From Uranotaenia lowii (lineage: Eukaryota; Arthropoda; Insecta; Diptera; Culicidae): a DNA stretch of 64,000 nt. The stretch covers positions 421,087,245-421,151,244 of the forward strand of contig NC_073692.1 in assembly GCF_029784155.1 (NCBI RefSeq), in the 5' to 3' direction. The notes under the pieces are model-generated. The model saw nothing but the letters and a program-made list of their open reading frames with translations, did not search any database and was not told the DNA's origin. Of the stretch, positions 1-13,659 are shown one piece after another; position 1 is the first letter of the stretch; each line of letters begins with the position of its first letter. The position numbers and the translations under genes were made by a program.

Positions 1-3000
1 AAATGACAAAAATGACAAAAATGACAAAAATGACAAAAATGACAAAAATGACAAAAATGACAAAAATGACAAAAATGACAAAAATGACAAAAATGACAAA
101 AATGACAAAAATGACAAAAATGACAAAAATGACAAAAATGACAAAAATGACAAAAATGACAAAAATGACAAAAATGACAAAAATGACAAAAATGACAAAA
201 ATGACAAAAATGACAAAAATGACAAAAATGACAAAAATGACAAAAATGACAAAAATGACAAAAATGACAAAAATGACAAAAATGACAAAAATGACAAAAG
301 TGACAAAAGTGACAAAAATGACAAAAATGACAAAAATGACAAAAATGACAAAAATGACAAAAATGACAAAAATGACAAAAATGACAAAAATGACAAAAAT
401 GACAAAAATGACAAAAATGACAAAAATGACAAAAATGACAAAAATGACAAAAATGACAAAAATGACAAAAATGACAAAAATGACAAAAATGACAAAAATG
501 ACAAAAATGACAAAAATGACAAAAATGACAAAAATGACAAAAATGACAAAAATGACAAAAATGACAAAAATGACAAAAATGACAAAAATGACAAAAATGA
601 CAAAAATGACAAAAATGACAAAAATGACAAAAATGACAAAAATGACAAAAATGACAAAAATGACAAAAATGACAAAAATGACAAAAATGACAAAAATGAC
701 AAAAATGACAAAAATGACAAAAATGACAAAAATGACAAAAATGACAAAAATGACAAAAATGACAAAAATGACAAAAATGACAAAAATGACAAAAATGACA
801 AAAATGACAAAAATGACAAAAATGACAAAAATGACAAAAATGACAAAAATGACAAAAATGACAAAAATGACAAAAATGACAAAAATGACAAAAATGACAA
901 AAATGACAAAAATGACAAAAATGACAAAAATGACAAAAATGACAAAAATGACAAAAATGACAAAAATGACAAAAATGACAAAAATGACAAAAATGACAAA
1001 AATGACAAAAATGACAAAAATGACAAAAGTGACAAAAGTGACAAAAATGACAAAAATGACAAAAATGACAAAAATGACAAAAATGACAAAAATGACAAAA
1101 ATGACAAAAATGACAAAAATGACAAAAATGACAAAAATGACAAAAATGACAAAAATGACAAAAATGACAAAAATGACAAAAATGACAAAAATGACAAAAA
1201 TGACAAAAATGACAAAAATGACAAAAATGACAAAAATGACAAAAATGACAAAAATGACAAAAATGACAAAAATGACAAAAATGACAAAAATGACAAAAAT
1301 GACAAAAATGACAAAAATGACAAAAATGACAAAAATGACAAAAATGACAAAAATGACAAAAATGACAAAAATGACAAAAATGACAAAAATGACAAAAATG
1401 ACAAAAATGACAAAAATGACAAAAATGACAAAAATGACAAAAATGACAAAAATGACAAAAATGACAAAAATGACAAAAATGACAAAAATGACAAAAATGA
1501 CAAAAATGACAAAAATGACAAAAATGACAAAAATGACAAAAATGACAAAAATGACAAAAATGACAAAAATGACAAAAATGACAAAAATGACAAAAATGAC
1601 AAAAATGACAAAAATGACAAAAATGACAAAAATGACAAAAATGACAAAAATGACAAAAATGACAAAAATGACAAAAATGACAAAAATGACAAAAATGACA
1701 AAAATGACAAAAATGACAAAAATGACAAAAATGACAAAAATGACAAAAATGACAAAAATGACAAAAATGACAAAAATGACAAAAATGACAAAAATGACAA
1801 AAATGACAAAAATGACAAAAATGACAAAAATGACAAAAATGACAAAAATGACAAAAATGACAAAAATGACAAAAATGACAAAAATGACAAAAATGACAAA
1901 AATGACAAAAATGACAAAAATGACAAAAATGACAAAAATGACAAAAATGACAAAAATGACAAAAATGACAAAAATGACAAAAATGACAAAAATGACAAAA
2001 ATGACAAAAATGACAAAAATGACAAAAATGACAAAAATGACAAAAATGACAAAAATGACAAAAATGACAAAAATGACAAAAATGACAAAAATGACAAAAA
2101 TGACAAAAATGACAAAAATGACAAAAATGACAAAAATGACAAAAATGACAAAAATGACAAAAATGACAAAAATGACAAAAATGACAAAAATGACAAAAAT
2201 GACAAAAATGACAAAAATGACAAAAATGACAAAAATGACAAAAATGACAAAAATGACAAAAATGACAAAAATGACAAAAATGACAAAAATGACAAAAATG
2301 ACAAAAATGACAAAAATGACAAAAATGACAAAAATGACAAAAATGACAAAAATGACAAAAATGACAAAAATGACAAAAATGACAAAAATGACAAAAATGA
2401 CAAAAATGACAAAAATGACAAAAATGACAAAAATGACAAAAATGACAAAAATGACAAAAATGACAAAAATGACAAAAATGACAAAAATGACAAAAATGAC
2501 AAAAATGACAAAAATGACAAAAATGACAAAAATGACAAAAATGACAAAAATGACAAAAATGACAAAAATGACAAAAATGACAAAAATGACAAAAATGACA
2601 AAAATGACAAAAATGACAAAAATGACAAAAATGACAAAAATGACAAAAATGACAAAAATGACAAAAATGACAAAAATGACAAAAATGACAAAAATGACAA
2701 AAATGACAAAAATGACAAAAATGACAAAAATGACAAAAATGACAAAAATGACAAAAATGACAAAAATGACAAAAATGACAAAAATGACAAAAATGACAAA
2801 AATGACAAAAATGACAAAAATGACAAAAATGACAAAAATGACAAAAATGACAAAAATGACAAAAATGACAAAAATGACAAAAATGACAAAAATGACAAAA
2901 ATGACAAAAATGACAAAAATGACAAAAATGACAAAAATGACAAAAATGACAAAAATGACAAAAATGACAAAAATGACAAAAATGACAAAAATGACAAAAA

Positions 3001-6000
3001 TGACAAAAATGACAAAAATGACAAAAATGACAAAAATGACAAAAATGACAAAAATGACAAAAATGACAAAAATGACAAAAATGACAAAAATGACAAAAAT
3101 GACAAAAATGACAAAAATGACAAAAATGACAAAAATGACAAAAATGACAAAAATGACAAAAATGACAAAAATGACAAAAATGACAAAAATGACAAAAATG
3201 ACAAAAATGACAAAAATGACAAAAATGACAAAAATGACAAAAATGACAAAAATGACAAAAATGACAAAAATGACAAAAATGACAAAAATGACAAAAATGA
3301 CAAAAATGACAAAAATGACAAAATGACAAAAATGACAAAAATGACAAAAATGACAAAAATGACAAAAATGACAAAAATGACAAAAATGACAAAAATGACA
3401 AAAATGACAAAAATGACAAAAATGACAAAAATGACAAAAATGACAAAAATGACAAAAATGACAAAAATGACAAAAATGACAAAAATGACAAAAATGACAA
3501 AAATGACAAAAATGACAAAAATGACAAAAATGACAAAAATGACAAAAATGACAAAAATGACAAAAATGACAAAAATGACAAAAATGACAAAAATGACAAA
3601 AATGACAAAAATGACAAAAATGACAAAAATGACAAAAATGACAAAAATGACAAAAATGACAAAAATGACAAAAATGACAAAAATGACAAAAATGACAAAA
3701 ATGACAAAAATGACAAAAATGACAAAAATGACAAAAATGACAAAAATGACAAAAATGACAAAAATGACAAAAATGACAAAAATGACAAAAATGACAAAAA
3801 TGACAAAAATGACAAAAATGACAAAAATGACAAAAATGACAAAAATGACAAAAATGACAAAAATGACAAAAATGACAAAAATGACAAAAATGACAAAAAT
3901 GACAAAAATGACAAAAATGACAAAAATGACAAAAATGACAAAAATGACAAAAATGACAAAAATGACAAAAATGACAAAAATGACAAAAATGACAAAAATG
4001 ACAAAAATGACAAAAATGACAAAAATGACAAAAATGACAAAAATGACAAAAATGACAAAAATGACAAAAATGACAAAAATGACAAAAATGACAAAAATGA
4101 CAAAAATGACAAAAATGACAAAAATGACAAAAATGACAAAAATGACAAAAATGACAAAAATGACAAAAATGACAAAAATGACAAAAATGACAAAAATGAC
4201 AAAAATGACAAAAATGACAAAAATGACAAAAATGACAAAAATGACAAAAAATGGACAAAAATGACAAAAATGACAAAAATGACAAAAATGACAAAAATGA
4301 CAAAAATGACAAAAATGACAAAAATGACAAAAATGACAAAAATGACAAAAATGACAAAAATGACAAAAATGACAAAAATGACAAAAATGACAAAAATGAC
4401 AAAAATGACAAAAAATGACAAAAATGACAAAAACGACAAAAATGACAAAAATGACAAAAATGACAAAAATGACAAAAATGACAAAAATGACAAAAATAAC
4501 AAAAATTACAAAAATGACAAAAATGACAAAAATGACAAAAATGACAAAAACAAAAATGACAAAAATGACAAAAATGACAAAAATGACAAAAATGACAAAA
4601 ATGACAAAAATGACAAAAATGACAAAAATGACAAAAATGACAAAAATGACAAAAATGACAAAAATGACAAAAATGACAAAAATGACAAAAATGACAAAAA
4701 TGACAAAATGACAAAAATGACAAAAATGACAAAAATGACAAAAATGACAAAAATGACAAAAATGACAAAAATGACAAAAATGACAAAAATGACAAAAATG
4801 ACAAAAATGACAAAAATGACAAAAATGACAAAAATGACAAAAATGACAAAAAATGACAAAAATGACAAAAATGACAAAAATGACAAAAATGACAAAAATG
4901 ACAAAAATGACAAAAATGACAAAAATGACAAAAATGACAAAAATGACAAAAATGACAAAAAATGACAAAAATGACAAAAATGACAAAAATGACAAAAATG
5001 ACAAAAATGACAAAAATGACAAAAATGACAAAAATGACAAAAATGACAAAAATGACAAAAATGACAAAAATGACAAAAATGACAAAAATGACAAAAATGA
5101 CAAAAATGACAAAAATGACAAAAATGACAAAAATGACAAAAATGACAAAAATGACAAAAATGACAAAAATGACAAAAATGACAAAAATGACAAAAATGAC
5201 AAAAATGACAAAAATGACAAAAATGACAAAAATGACAAAAATGACAAAAATGACAAAAATGACAAAAATGACAAAAATGACAAAAATGACAAAAATGACA
5301 AAAATGACAAAAATGACAAAAATGACAAAAATGACAAAAATGACAAAAATGACAAAAATGACAAAAATGACAAAAATGACAAAAATGACAAAAATGACAA
5401 AAATGACAAAAATGACAAAAATGACAAAAATGACAAAAATGACAAAAATGACAAAAATGACAAAAATGACAAAAATGACAAAAATGACAAAAATGACAAA
5501 AATGACAAAAATGACAAAAATGACAAAAATGACAAAAATGACAAAAATGACAAAAATGACAAAAATGACAAAAATGACAAAAATGACAAAAATGACAAAA
5601 ATGACAAAAATGACAAAAATGACAAAAATGACAAAAATGACAAAAATGACAAAAATGACAAAAATGACAAAAATGACAAAAATGACAAAAATGACAAAAA
5701 TGACAAAAATGACAAAAATGACAAAAATGACAAAAATGACAAAAATGACAAAAATGACAAAAATGACAAAAATGACAAAAATGACAAAAATGACAAAAAT
5801 GACAAAAATGACAAAAATGACAAAAATGACAAAAATGACAAAAATGACAAAAATGACAAAAATGACAAAAATGACAAAAATGACAAAAATGACAAAAATG
5901 ACAAAAATGACAAAAATGACAAAAATGACAAAAATGACAAAAATGACAAAAATGACAAAAATGACAAAAATGACAAAAATGACAAAAATGACAAAAATGA

Positions 6001-8676
6001 CAAAAATGACAAAAATGACAAAAATGACAAAAATGACAAAAATGACAAAAATGACAAAAATGACAAAAATGACAAAAATGACAAAAATGACAAAAATGAC
6101 AAAAATGACAAAAATGACAAAAATGACAAAAATGACAAAAATGACAAAAATGACAAAAATGACAAAAATGACAAAAATGACAAAAATGACAAAAATGACA
6201 AAAATGACAAAAATGACAAAAATGACAAAAATGACAAAAATGACAAAAATGACAAAAATGACAAAAATGACAAAAATGACAAAAATGACAAAAATGACAA
6301 AAATGACAAAAATGACAAAAATGACAAAAATGACAAAAATGACAAAAATGACAAAAATGACAAAAATGACAAAAATGACAAAAATGACAAAAATGACAAA
6401 AATGACAAAAATGACAAAAATGACAAAAATGACAAAAATGACAAAAATGACAAAAATGACAAAAATGACAAAAATGACAAAAATGACAAAAATGACAAAA
6501 ATGACAAAAATGACAAAAATGACAAAAATGACAAAAATGACAAAAATGACAAAAATGACAAAAATGACAAAAATGACAAAAATGACAAAAATGACAAAAA
6601 TGACAAAAATGACAAAAATGACAAAAATGACAAAAATGACAAAAATGACAAAAATGACAAAAATGACAAAAATGACAAAAATGACAAAAATGACAAAAAT
6701 GACAAAAATGACAAAAATGACAAAAATGACAAAAATGACAAAAATGACAAAAATGACAAAAATGACAAAAATGACAAAAATGACAAAAATGACAAAAATG
6801 ACAAAAATGACAAAAATGACAAAAATGACAAAAATGACAAAAATGACAAAAATGACAAAAATGACAAAAATGACAAAAATGACAAAAGTGACAAAAGTGA
6901 CAAAAGTGACAAAAATGACAAAAATGACAAAAATGACAAAAATGACAAAAATGACAAAAATGACAAAAAATGACAAAAATGACAAAAATGACAAAAATGA
7001 CAAAAATGACAAAAATGACAAAAATGACAAAAATGACAAAAATGACAAAAATGACAAAAATGACAAAAATGACAAAAATGACAAAAATGACAAAAATGAC
7101 AAAAATGACAAAAATGACAAAAATGACAAAAATGACAAAAATGACAAAAATGACAAAAATGACAAAAATGACAAAAATGACAAAAATGACAAAAATGACA
7201 AAAATGACAAAAATGACAAAAATGACAAAAATGACAAAAATGACAAAAATGACAAAAATGACAAAAATGACAAAAATGACAAAAATGACAAAAATGACAA
7301 AAATGACAAAAATGACAAAAATGACAAAAAATGACAAAAAATGACAAAAATGACAAAAATGACAAAAATGACAAAAATGACAAAAATGACAAAAATGACA
7401 AAAATGACAAAAATGACAAAAATGACAAAAATGACAAAAATGACAAAAATGACAAAAATGACAAAAATGACAAAAATGACAAAAATGACAAAAATGACAA
7501 AAATGACAAAAATGACAAAAATGACAAAAATTACAAAAATTACAAAAATTACAAAAATGACAAAAATGACAAAAATGACAAAAATGACAAAAATGACAAA
7601 AATGACAAAAATGACAAAAATGACAAAAATGACAAAAATGACAAAAATAACAAAAATGACAAAAATGACAAAAATGACAAAAATGACAAAAATGACAAAA
7701 ATGACAAAAATGACAAAAATGACAAAAATGACAAAAATGACAAAAATGACAAAAATGACAAAAATGACAAAAATGACAAAAATGACAAAAATGACAAAAA
7801 TGACAAAAATGACAAAAATGACAAAAATGACAAAAATGACAAAAATGACAAAAATGACAAAAATGACAAAAATGACAAAAATGACAAAAATGACAAAAAT
7901 GACAAAAATGACAAAAATGACAAAAATGACAAAAATGACAAAAATGACAAAAATGACAAAAATGACAAAAATGACAAAAATGACAAAAATGACAAAAATG
8001 ACAAAAATGACAAAAATGACAAAAATGACAAAAATGACAAAAATGACAAAAATGACAAAAATGACAAAAATGACAAAAATGACAAAAATGACAAAAATGA
8101 CAAAAATGACAAAAATGACAAAAATGACAAAAATGACAAAAATGACAAAAATGACAAAAATGACAAAAATGACAAAAATGACAAAAATGACAAAAATGAC
8201 AAAAATGACAAAAATGACAAAAATGACAAAAATGACAAAAATGACAAAAATGACAAAAATGACAAAAATGACAAAAATGACAAAAATGACAAAAATGACA
8301 AAAATGACAAAAATGACAAAAATGACAAAAATGACAAAAATGACAAAAATGACAAAAATGACAAAAATGACAAAAATGACAAAAATGACAAAAATGACAA
8401 AAATGACAAAAATGACAAAAATGACAAAAATGACAAAAATGACAAAAATGACAAAAATGACAAAAATGACAAAAATGACAAAAATGACAAAAATGACAAA
8501 AATGACAAAAATGACAAAAATGACAAAAATGACAAAAATGACAAAAATGACAAAAATGACAAAAATGACAAAAATGACAAAAATGACAAAAATGACAAAT
8601 ATGACAAAAATGAAAAAAATGATAAAAATGATAAAAATGATAAAAATGACAAAAATGTCAAAAATGACAAAAATGA
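1..8676 (+). repeat. 9-bp satellite array A (unit TGACAAAAA)
   Basis: About 960 head-to-tail copies of a 9-bp unit; the array continues beyond the left edge. Runs of more than 200 consecutive units are identical (roughly 1040-3320 and 4970-6885). Phase-shifting indels cluster at 4250-4970 and 6960-7340, and the last 100 bases (8590-8676) decay through GAT and GTC variants. Because 9 is a multiple of 3, each reading frame repeats one tripeptide: Met-Thr-Lys and Asn-Asp-Lys on this strand, and Phe-Val-Ile, Phe-Cys-His and Leu-Ser-Phe on the other. Only one frame contains stops. The long ORFs here are therefore a property of the repeat and not evidence of a gene. Variant units often come in adjacent pairs or triplets, as expected from local duplication by slippage or unequal exchange. 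A true tandem satellite is certain; its exact length depends on assembly. Confidence 0.98.
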
Positions 8677-8690
8677 CGAAACCCACAAAT

Positions 8691-10390
8691 CAGAATAAAA
8701 ATCAAATTACAAAAATTAAGATTCTGATTATTTTGCAAATTTAAATTCAGGACTTTGAATTCGGAATGTAGAATTTTAAATTCTGAATTTGGAATCTATC
8801 GTTCTAATTTTTCAGTTGAAAATTAAGGTTTTCAAATTTTTCATTGTTTTTTCAAGTAAGGATATCAGAACGTTGAATTATTCTAACTTTCGTGTGCTTT
8901 TTCAAGCACCGCCTAACCAAAACCACACACACATTCGGAGGAAGGAAAATTTTATGAATTTTATAATTGAAACATAAGCAGTTTACAAGTGGGCATAAAC
9001 AAAATTTTACTATGGCCTTGCTTTTCTATCGCATTCCAAGCTCTTGGCTATGGGCAAATGGAAGTGCAGTTACGAATATTTTTGGAGTGGGGAACTCGAC
9101 AGAGCAAAACTAAAATGTCGTGATTTCGATGTAAACTGCCTCAAATTCAATAAGCTTTTGAATGGAATGTTACGAGTTGATTTTTTTTTTTAATTTGGTC
9201 AAGTGGATATTGTCACAAAAATTTGTTGAGTTTGTTAAGTTGAATAGTAAAAATTATCACAATTTCCTGACGTTGGAATAATATTGTTCCAGAATGATTT
9301 TTCATAAGACTTATTTCACTGTGCTGTAAAGAACAATAACTCAAAGTGTTGTTAGAAGCTGTCTTCATTCAGGAAGAGGATTTAAAATCTTCATGCTTTC
9401 ATGCTTCGTAATTTTTCCATTTGAGATGCTAATTGAGACAAAATCAAAAGGGCCCCCGGCACATGAATGGCAACATCATTAAGCTTGTTAACATAATAAA
9501 TTACCGTATGCAAGCAAATTAGCCCACCAAAAGTTGACGTTTCATGGAAAACCGAAATCCTTGTTGTTCCGAGAGAGAAAAGGCATTCCATTGTTCTTAT
9601 ATTGTTCTAATATTTACACATCGACACACAAAAGCAATTAAAAAGGGGCGTTTGGTATCTCGCTCGTTTTGCCCCGGTTTTTGATGAAACTCCTGGCTGG
9701 CTTCCTGCCCTCGGGAAAAAGGATGTGATCCGTCATCATATCACTTTCATAATCAGCTAGCAAACATTCGCATACGCATCTATCCATCGGCCTTTCTCAT
9801 CCATCGCATCTGAAGCTAAATCAGATCCTTTTAGACGAGCGACGTAGAAGAGCGATTCACAAAGTTAGTACCTAGAAACGAGAGATTATTGCCCGAAGGT
9901 CTTCACCAGAAAACTGCGGACGTAATTTAGAATTAGACGCAACTCTTCAACGCAAACAGAGAGGCGGGATAGCCTCCTATTCAGCTCATTCAGAGTTCCA
10001 ACTCCCACTGTTTTTGTGGGTAGAGGTAGTGGGTGGGTGGTTTGTTGCCAGTTTCTTTGTATGCTTTGAATTAAAACTCCCGCAATAGAAAGCAAACATC
10101 ACATTTTCATCCTTCCCCCATATACATATGGCTGTGGCTACATCAGATTTACTTTGAATTCTTCGACTTCCAAGCCACAGGTCATTTGTGAAATAACATT
10201 AACACTTTTCGGAAGGAGAGGCAAATGGCTTGGGCTACTTTTTTTTCGTGTGTTTTTGAATTATTTTCTTCTTTGTTCTAAATAAATAGAATCTTCTGTC
10301 TAAGAAAAGAACTTTAAATGTAATGTTGCAATGCAGGATTATGTTTATGATTTTCTTATCTTGTTTCCATAGAATCATCTTTATCCTTAT
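8691..10390. other. AT-rich stretch, no gene recognised
   Basis: Only short ORFs of 62-69 codons without recognisable motifs occur here. The part from about 9630 to 10130 is less AT-rich and less repetitive than its surroundings and could be intronic or regulatory DNA, but nothing in it identifies a function. Confidence 0.6.
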
Positions 10391-10397
10391 TCAGGCA

Positions 10398-10580
10398 AAA
10401 CAAAGAATTTCTTCGGGGACCCTCAATGAACTCAAAAAATCTTTCATTTTCCACCTCTACTTTTTTTTGGACGCACGGACAAGTCCAGACAAAAAAACCT
10501 CTCTAATCAGACATTGAGTGTCAATTTGACACTCCTCGCTCAGAATCGCCATATCTATCTTGTTTCTCAACAGTTTTGTA
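10398..10580 (-). repeat. Partial copy of palindrome-bearing interspersed repeat P
   Basis: In reverse complement this stretch matches parts of the longer copies at 54650-55370 and 61240-61960. Shared features are the near-palindrome GTGTCAATTTGACAC, the flanking text around AGATATGGCG, and a run resembling CCCTCAATGAACTC. It is shorter and more diverged than the other copies. No coding function is apparent. Confidence 0.6.
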
Positions 10581-10896
10581 CAAAATGTATAGTTTTTGAA
10601 GCCTTGTAATTTTCGAGGTTTATTTTGTTGACTTGGTTCGGTAATGATTTTGTTAAAAAAAAATTCGCTAGTTCAACGTTTCAGCCTACTTTTATTTTAC
10701 TTTACTTTTGAATTTAAAAAATGGATTCATGAATCAGGGCTCTAAAACTTGGCTCATAAAATTATTATCTGGCATTAAGATTCGAAAATTGTATTTTAGG
10801 AACATTTTAGAATCGTTTAGAAATTCGGAAAAACAGATTCAAAATTGAATTTTTGGATTCAGGTTCAGAATACAGGTCAAATATCAATCTTGAAAA

Positions 10897-11724
10897 TTCT
10901 GAAAATTTTGACAATTTTGATAATTTTGACAATTTGACAATTTGACAATTTTGACAATTTTGACAATTTTGACAATTTTGACAATTTTGACAATTTTGAC
11001 AATTTTGACAATTTTGACAATTTTGACAATTTTGACAATTTTGACAATTTTGACAATTTTGACAATTTTGACAATTTTGACAATTTTGACAATTTTGACA
11101 ATTTTGACAATTTTGACAATTTTGACAATTTTGACAATTTTGACAATTTTGACAATTTTGACAATTTTGACAATTTTGACAATTTTGACAATTTTGACAA
11201 TTTTGACAATTTTGACAATTTTGACAATTTTGACAATTTTGACAATTTTGACAATTTTGACAATTTTGACAATTTTGACAATTTTGACAATTTTGAAAAT
11301 TTTGACAATTTTGACAATTTTGACAATTTTGACAATTTTGACAATTTTGACAATTTTGACAATTTTGACAATTTTGACAATTTTGACAATTTTGACAATT
11401 TTGACAATTTTGACAATTTTGACAATTTTGACAATTTTGACAATTTTGACAATTTTGACAATTTTGACAATTTTGACAATTTTGACAATTTTGACAATTT
11501 TGACAATTTTGACAATTTTGACAATTTTGACAATTTTGACAATTTTGACAATTTTGACAATTTTGACAATTTTGACAATTTTGACAATTTTGACAATTTT
11601 GACAATTTTGACAATTTTGACAATTTTGACAATTTTGACAATTTTGACAATTTTGCCAATTTTGACATTTTCGACTATTTTGACAATTTTGATAATTTTG
11701 ACAATTTTGACAATTTTGACAATT
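10897..11724 (+). repeat. 9-bp satellite array B (unit TGACAATTT)
   Basis: About 90 copies of a 9-bp unit that keeps the TGACAA core of array A but replaces the following AAA with TTT. The edges (10897-10945 and 11655-11724) carry substitutions and 8-bp units, while the interior is almost invariant apart from one GAAAATTTT unit near 11295. Five of six frames are stop-free, so the ORFs here (repeats of Leu-Thr-Ile, Asn-Cys-Gln and Lys-Leu-Ser) are artefacts of the period. Confidence 0.97.
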
Positions 11725-11884
11725 GGGAATCTGGAAAAAAGAATTATCTATTATCACTGTTTAGTTTATAATTGAGTTAATTGTATAATAGTTTGAAACA
11801 GAAACTGACAGCAGTAAACGATGCGCCTTAACAAACAGGACAAAAACGATAATTTTTTCGGTAAGAATCACTCTGTAAGAATCA

Positions 11885-11985
11885 CTCTGCAGTCGACGTA
11901 AACTTTATTTTGTGATACATTTTAGTCTATGATGAAGATTCGTTATGGATCGAAACGTTGAGCATGTAAAAACGAAGTCGATTTT
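11885..11985 (+). repeat. Short repeat module M, copy 1
   Basis: About 100 bases align with 24525-24650. Both start with GCAGTC, both carry a GATGAAGATTC/CTGAAGAAGATCC block followed by GAAACGTTG, and both end in an A-rich run with ACGAA or ATCG. In this copy GATTC and GGATC can pair around a 5-base loop just before GAAACG. No ORF. It looks like a small mobile or structured element of unknown class. Confidence 0.5.
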
Positions 11986-12009
11986 TTTCAAACATGGGAC
12001 TAGAAATCG

Positions 12010-12395
12010 AAACAGAATTCAAAATACAGACTTCAAGATCAGGATCAAATATCCGTAATCAGCATCCTGAATCATGAACCAGCACCAGATGCAAGACAAA
12101 GATCTGGACCATCATCCAGGATCAGTGACCGGGTGTTAGAATCTAGGTTCAGGTTCCTGGTTCAAGATTGAAGATTAGAATCGGGATCATGATCCAGAAT
12201 GTATATAAAGACTCGGGGTATCAAAATAATACCTAGGTAGAGGATGAAGTTGCATAATCAAAATCCGGGATCAGGATCTTAAATCCAGATTTAGGATTTT
12301 AATAGGGATTCGCATAGAGATCAGGATCATGATTCGGGTGGAGATAAAATCAGATGCAGTATTTTAAGTTGTATTGGAATCAGCATTATGATCTA
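12010..12395 (+). repeat. Degenerate simple repeat around GGATCA
   Basis: Irregularly spaced variants of GGATCA and AATCAGGATC recur more than 15 times with no intact period, which suggests an old, decayed tandem array. A weaker patch of the same character lies at 44950-45030. Confidence 0.6.
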
Positions 12396-12399
12396 GTTT

Positions 12400-13640
12400 C
12401 ACTACAACCTTTCCAATTCATATAAGGATTCAGAAACTCATCCTTACGATTATTATATAAGAAATTGTTTTTGTAGAGTTTGGAAATATTTTAGAAACCT
12501 CTCCCTCACAAGGAGTGTATTCAAAAAAAAAATCAACACTTCTTCTTTGTGTATTGTATATTTTGTTTGTATATTTAGCCATTTATATAGTCAATTGCTG
12601 TGGAACATTGACTGATATGCCGCTTCCATAGATTGTCAGCCTTCTCAAGTGCTAGATATAATTTTTCTTCTTCATTCTCGTTTAACTCCGGAAAAACAGG
12701 TGAGATATGTCCGAAAATCTTTTGGCTGGAAACCTGCCAGATGGCTAGAGTTCGTTTGGCTGTCCATTACGATTTTTTTTCAAAATATCTCCTCACCAAC
12801 GGTTGAAATATTTTTCGCACGATTTGACCACCGTATTTTGTTTATTTTACCGGTGGGCAGCTTTTAAACCTTGATGAAATGAGGTCAGGCTTGTGTATAA
12901 GTCAGCGAGGCTAACCAGTCCCAAAAATTGATCTTTTTTATCACTTTTCCAAAAGAAATTTTTAAATTGCGCTGTTTAAATAATTTACCATGTGAACTTT
13001 GTTGATTAGTAAATTTTCTGCTGTTTTTGGTTCTCCCACTGGAACTTTGACGATTTATTCTCAATCATGCTCAAAAAATGTTGTCAATAAGTTTCTGAAT
13101 TGAACACTTTCTCAAATCCATTAAATTGTCACTAAATTTATCACAAGTACAAATAACATTACAAGAGAGCTTCACTGAAAACTTCATCAATTTCCATCCA
13201 TGCATTTTAAAGTTATGCGCTAAACAAAGTGTTGCATCTTTTCCGAATACATTCCTTATTAGATATTTCGACAGGTTGGACTCTATTCTACGAAGACTCG
13301 TTTTTGCGGCGTCTCGATGTGCTTTTTGAATCGATTATCCGTTTAACTTTTTTTAGAAAACCATTAATGAGGAAAAAGAAAGTTATGCTACTAACCAACA
13401 ATTCAAACGTTATTGTTCTTGGAGTTCAGAATTTTTATTTTATTATTTTTTACTCAATTTCTGCTCTGCATAACGCCGAGATATCGGAAATAAACTCTTC
13501 GTCTATCATTTCGCAATATGGATCCTCCATCCATGAAAAAAAAGCTGTAGTCAAAAATGAATCATAACCTTCATGGAATAAAGAATCATTATTGAAATCC
13601 GAATCATTCCATCCCAATTTCTTCATCATTCAGCACATTA
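12400..13640. other. AT-rich stretch, no gene recognised
   Basis: ORFs up to 112 codons (13229-13567, plus strand) lack recognisable domains. The minus strand from about 13330 to 13640 could hold the decayed C-terminal end of the neighbouring transposase, but I could not place motifs in it. Confidence 0.4.
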
Positions 13641-13659
13641 ATCGTCTTCTTCTTAAAAA

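Noticed and set aside
1..8676. CRISPR array
   Set aside because: There are no spacers; the unit is 9 bp and strictly head to tail, in eukaryotic-type DNA.
3..8744. Giant repetitive proteins (Met-Thr-Lys or Asn-Asp-Lys repeats, up to 1107 codons)
   Set aside because: A 9-bp tandem repeat keeps one tripeptide per frame, and five of six frames happen to lack stops on both strands. Single-base indels in the array move it between frames without any sign of selection.
10807..11775. Asn-Cys-Gln and Lys-Leu-Ser repeat ORFs
   Set aside because: Artefacts of the TGACAATTT satellite.
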